Shown: piece after piece, positions 6,257 through 7,198 of the stretch
Layout of the letters: every line of letters begins with the position of its first letter
How positions within the stretch are numbered: the first letter of the stretch is position 1
Source: CBEUVQ01 sp965546615
GTDB lineage: Bacteria; Bacillota; Desulfotomaculia; Desulfotomaculales; Desulfohalotomaculaceae
NCBI GenBank assembly: GCA_965546615.1
Contig: CBEUVQ010000062.1
Span: 1-7,198 of the forward strand
DNA: 7,198 bases
Reading direction: 5' to 3'
The notes under the pieces: generated by a model
What the model was told of the DNA's origin: nothing
The model's database searches: none
Seen by the model: the letters and a program-made list of their open reading frames with translations, nothing else
Made by a program: the position numbers and the translations under genes

Positions 6257-7060
6257 TTATTTGTTAGAAACCGCTTGAGCTATTTTTTCTGCAATCAGAT
6301 TAATCACGCTGTCATTAACTTCATGGAAGACATCACCTTGATTTCTTTGACTGGGGGCAAATATTTTATTCACCGATGTCGGTGAGCCTTTCAGTCCCAT
6401 CTGTGCAGGATCGGCATCAATATCATTAAAGTTTAATACCGCCGGCTGATAGCGAGCCGCCCGCAGCATGTTGGGAAGAGATGAGTATCTCAGCTCATTT
6501 ATTTCTTTCTCAACAGTAATTAAACAGGGCAGTTTCGCGCGCACTACCTCATAACCGTCATCTAATTTGCGATGCACAGTAATTTCTTTTTCTTTGTCAT
6601 TAAAGGAAGCAATGTTATCCACATAAGTTAGCTGCGGAATGCCCAGCCTTCCGGCAATGCCGGGTCCGACTTGAGCAGTGTCGCCGTCAATAGCCTGCTT
6701 CCCGCAAAAAATCAGATCAAAGGGATTATCGCGGCAGACAGTTTCAATCCCCTTGGCCAAAATATAACTGGTAGCCAGTGTATCAGAACCGGCAAACATT
6801 TTATCGCTGAGTAAAAAACCTTCATCGGCACCCAGCATGATGCTCCGTTTAATTACATCCGCAGCACTGGGCGGCCCCATCGAAATAACGGTAACTTTAC
6901 CGCCATACTGCTCTTTCAGACGCACCGCTTCTTCCACTGCATGGCTGTCGTAAGGGTTAATAATCGCCGGGGCACTTGACCGATCCAGCGTATTTGTTTT
7001 AGGGTCTATTTTCACTTCAGTGGTATCAGGAACTTGTTTTACACAAACGATAATATGCAA
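6257..7060 (-). CDS. fixA: FixA/EtfB: ETF beta subunit (267 aa)
   Basis: Small subunit of the FixAB electron-transfer flavoprotein. In bifurcating ETFs the beta subunit binds the bifurcating FAD and accepts hydride from NADH. The family N-terminus HIIVCVKQVPDT fixes the start at TTG 7060, placed 5 nt after AGGTGG (7071-7066); an adjacent in-frame TTG at 7063 would add one residue. Visible motifs are the NPYDSHAVEEA segment (35-45), the nucleotide-binding KQAIDGDTAQVGP (121-133) and the ETF-beta signature region from VEKEINELRYSSLP (183-196). Length is normal for the family. It is the first gene of the operon, with at least 138 bp of AT-rich DNA upstream. Assignment to the bifurcating group rests on the fixABCX gene set rather than on a diagnostic residue. 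Confidence 0.95.
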   Translation of the reverse strand: MHIIVCVKQVPDTTEVKIDPKTNTLDRSSAPAIINPYDSHAVEEAVRLKEQYGGKVTVISMGPPSAADVIKRSIMLGADEGFLLSDKMFAGSDTLATSYILAKGIETVCRDNPFDLIFCGKQAIDGDTAQVGPGIAGRLGIPQLTYVDNIASFNDKEKEITVHRKLDDGYEVVRAKLPCLITVEKEINELRYSSLPNMLRAARYQPAVLNFNDIDADPAQMGLKGSPTSVNKIFAPSQRNQGDVFHEVNDSVINLIAEKIAQAVSNK

Positions 7061-7065
7061 CAAAA

Positions 7066-7077
7066 CCACCTCTCCCC
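7066..7077 (-). promoter_or_regulatory. fixA ribosome binding site that sets a TTG start
   Basis: GGGGAGAGGTGG is a long purine-rich Shine-Dalgarno ending 5 nt before TTG 7060. The open frame extends upstream to 7102, but the extra 14 residues lie before or across this site and are not typical of FixA. Confidence 0.72.
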
Positions 7078-7114
7078 TGCCATATTCTGCAATAAATAGC
7101 ACTGCTAAATAAAC

Positions 7115-7142
7115 ATCATTATTTCATTAGTTATACTATCAA
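7115..7142 (-). promoter_or_regulatory. Weak candidate promoter of the fixABCX operon
   Basis: On the minus strand TTGATA (7142-7137) lies 16 nt before AATGAT (7120-7115), which matches only four of six -10 positions. A separate TATAAC (7135-7130) lacks a -35. The promoter is probably somewhere in 7061-7198, but the sequence does not single one out. Confidence 0.25.
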
Positions 7143-7180
7143 ATAATAACACACTTTTAAAAAAATTAGAATATTAAATA

Positions 7181-7197
7181 TGGTTAATTTTTAACAA
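7181..7197. promoter_or_regulatory. Rex-like AT-rich palindrome upstream of fixA
   Basis: On the minus strand the site reads TTGTTAA-AAA-TTAACCA. It contains a perfect palindrome, GTTAA-AAA-TTAAC (7195-7183). It resembles the redox regulator Rex operator (TTGTTAA-N4-TTAACAA) but has a spacer one base short and one mismatch. This is suggestive only, because such DNA forms AT palindromes easily. Confidence 0.25.
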
Positions 7198-7198
7198 A

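Noticed and set aside
3314..7060. fixABCX taken as proof of nitrogen fixation
   Set aside because: No nif gene is in the window, and FixABCX-type complexes occur in many non-diazotrophic anaerobes.
7061..7102. Longer fixA reading frame starting at 7102
   Set aside because: The extra 14 residues span the ribosome binding site and precede the conserved FixA N-terminus HIIVCVKQVPDT.
1..7198. CRISPR array, tRNA, rRNA, insertion sequence or phage genes
   Set aside because: No regularly spaced repeats, clover-leaf sequences, transposase-like proteins or terminal repeats could be seen; nearly all of the window is explained by six genes.

Overview
The window looks like chromosomal DNA of a low-to-moderate GC anaerobic Firmicute, probably a spore-forming clostridial lineage of the Peptococcaceae/Desulfotomaculum type. 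The reasons are strong purine-rich Shine-Dalgarno sequences, frequent GTG/TTG starts, a multi-PAS histidine kinase whose phospho-acceptor region resembles the Bacillus/Clostridium sporulation kinases, and a ferredoxin-fused FixB in a fixABCX operon. This placement is inference from protein character, not from a database match.

Layout: (1) positions 1-818, minus strand: the first three quarters of a YchF/OLA1-family P-loop NTPase, cut by the left edge. (2) About 819-1003: a divergent AT-rich intergenic region with a good sigma-A-type promoter for the NTPase gene, a Spo0A-box-like heptamer, a 7-bp inverted repeat and a weak promoter candidate for the kinase. (3) 1004-3256, plus strand: a soluble sensor histidine kinase with four PAS domains and no response regulator next to it. 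(4) 3240-3271: a 12-bp perfect hairpin between convergent genes, with the kinase stop codon in its loop. (5) 7060-3314, minus strand: a complete compact operon fixA-fixB-fixC-fixX, followed (7061-7198) by its AT-rich upstream region.

FixA and FixB are the two subunits of an electron-transfer flavoprotein, FixC is an ETF:quinone-oxidoreductase-like flavoprotein and FixX is its ferredoxin-like partner. Together they match the known electron-bifurcating FixABCX/EtfABCX complex, in which NADH oxidation is coupled to simultaneous reduction of ferredoxin (or flavodoxin) and quinone. FixB here also carries an N-terminal 2x[4Fe-4S] ferredoxin domain and FixX keeps eight cysteines, so the complex could hold up to four [4Fe-4S] clusters. 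No nitrogenase gene is visible, so a role in general anaerobic redox balance is as likely as one in nitrogen fixation. The kinase and the NTPase have no demonstrable functional link to the fix operon.

No rRNA, tRNA, CRISPR array, insertion sequence or attachment site was found. The most notable points are the ferredoxin-FixB fusion, the in-frame fixA/fixB junction, the cysteine motif in PAS domain 2 of the kinase, and the regulatory elements in the two intergenic regions. I see no wholly new system here.
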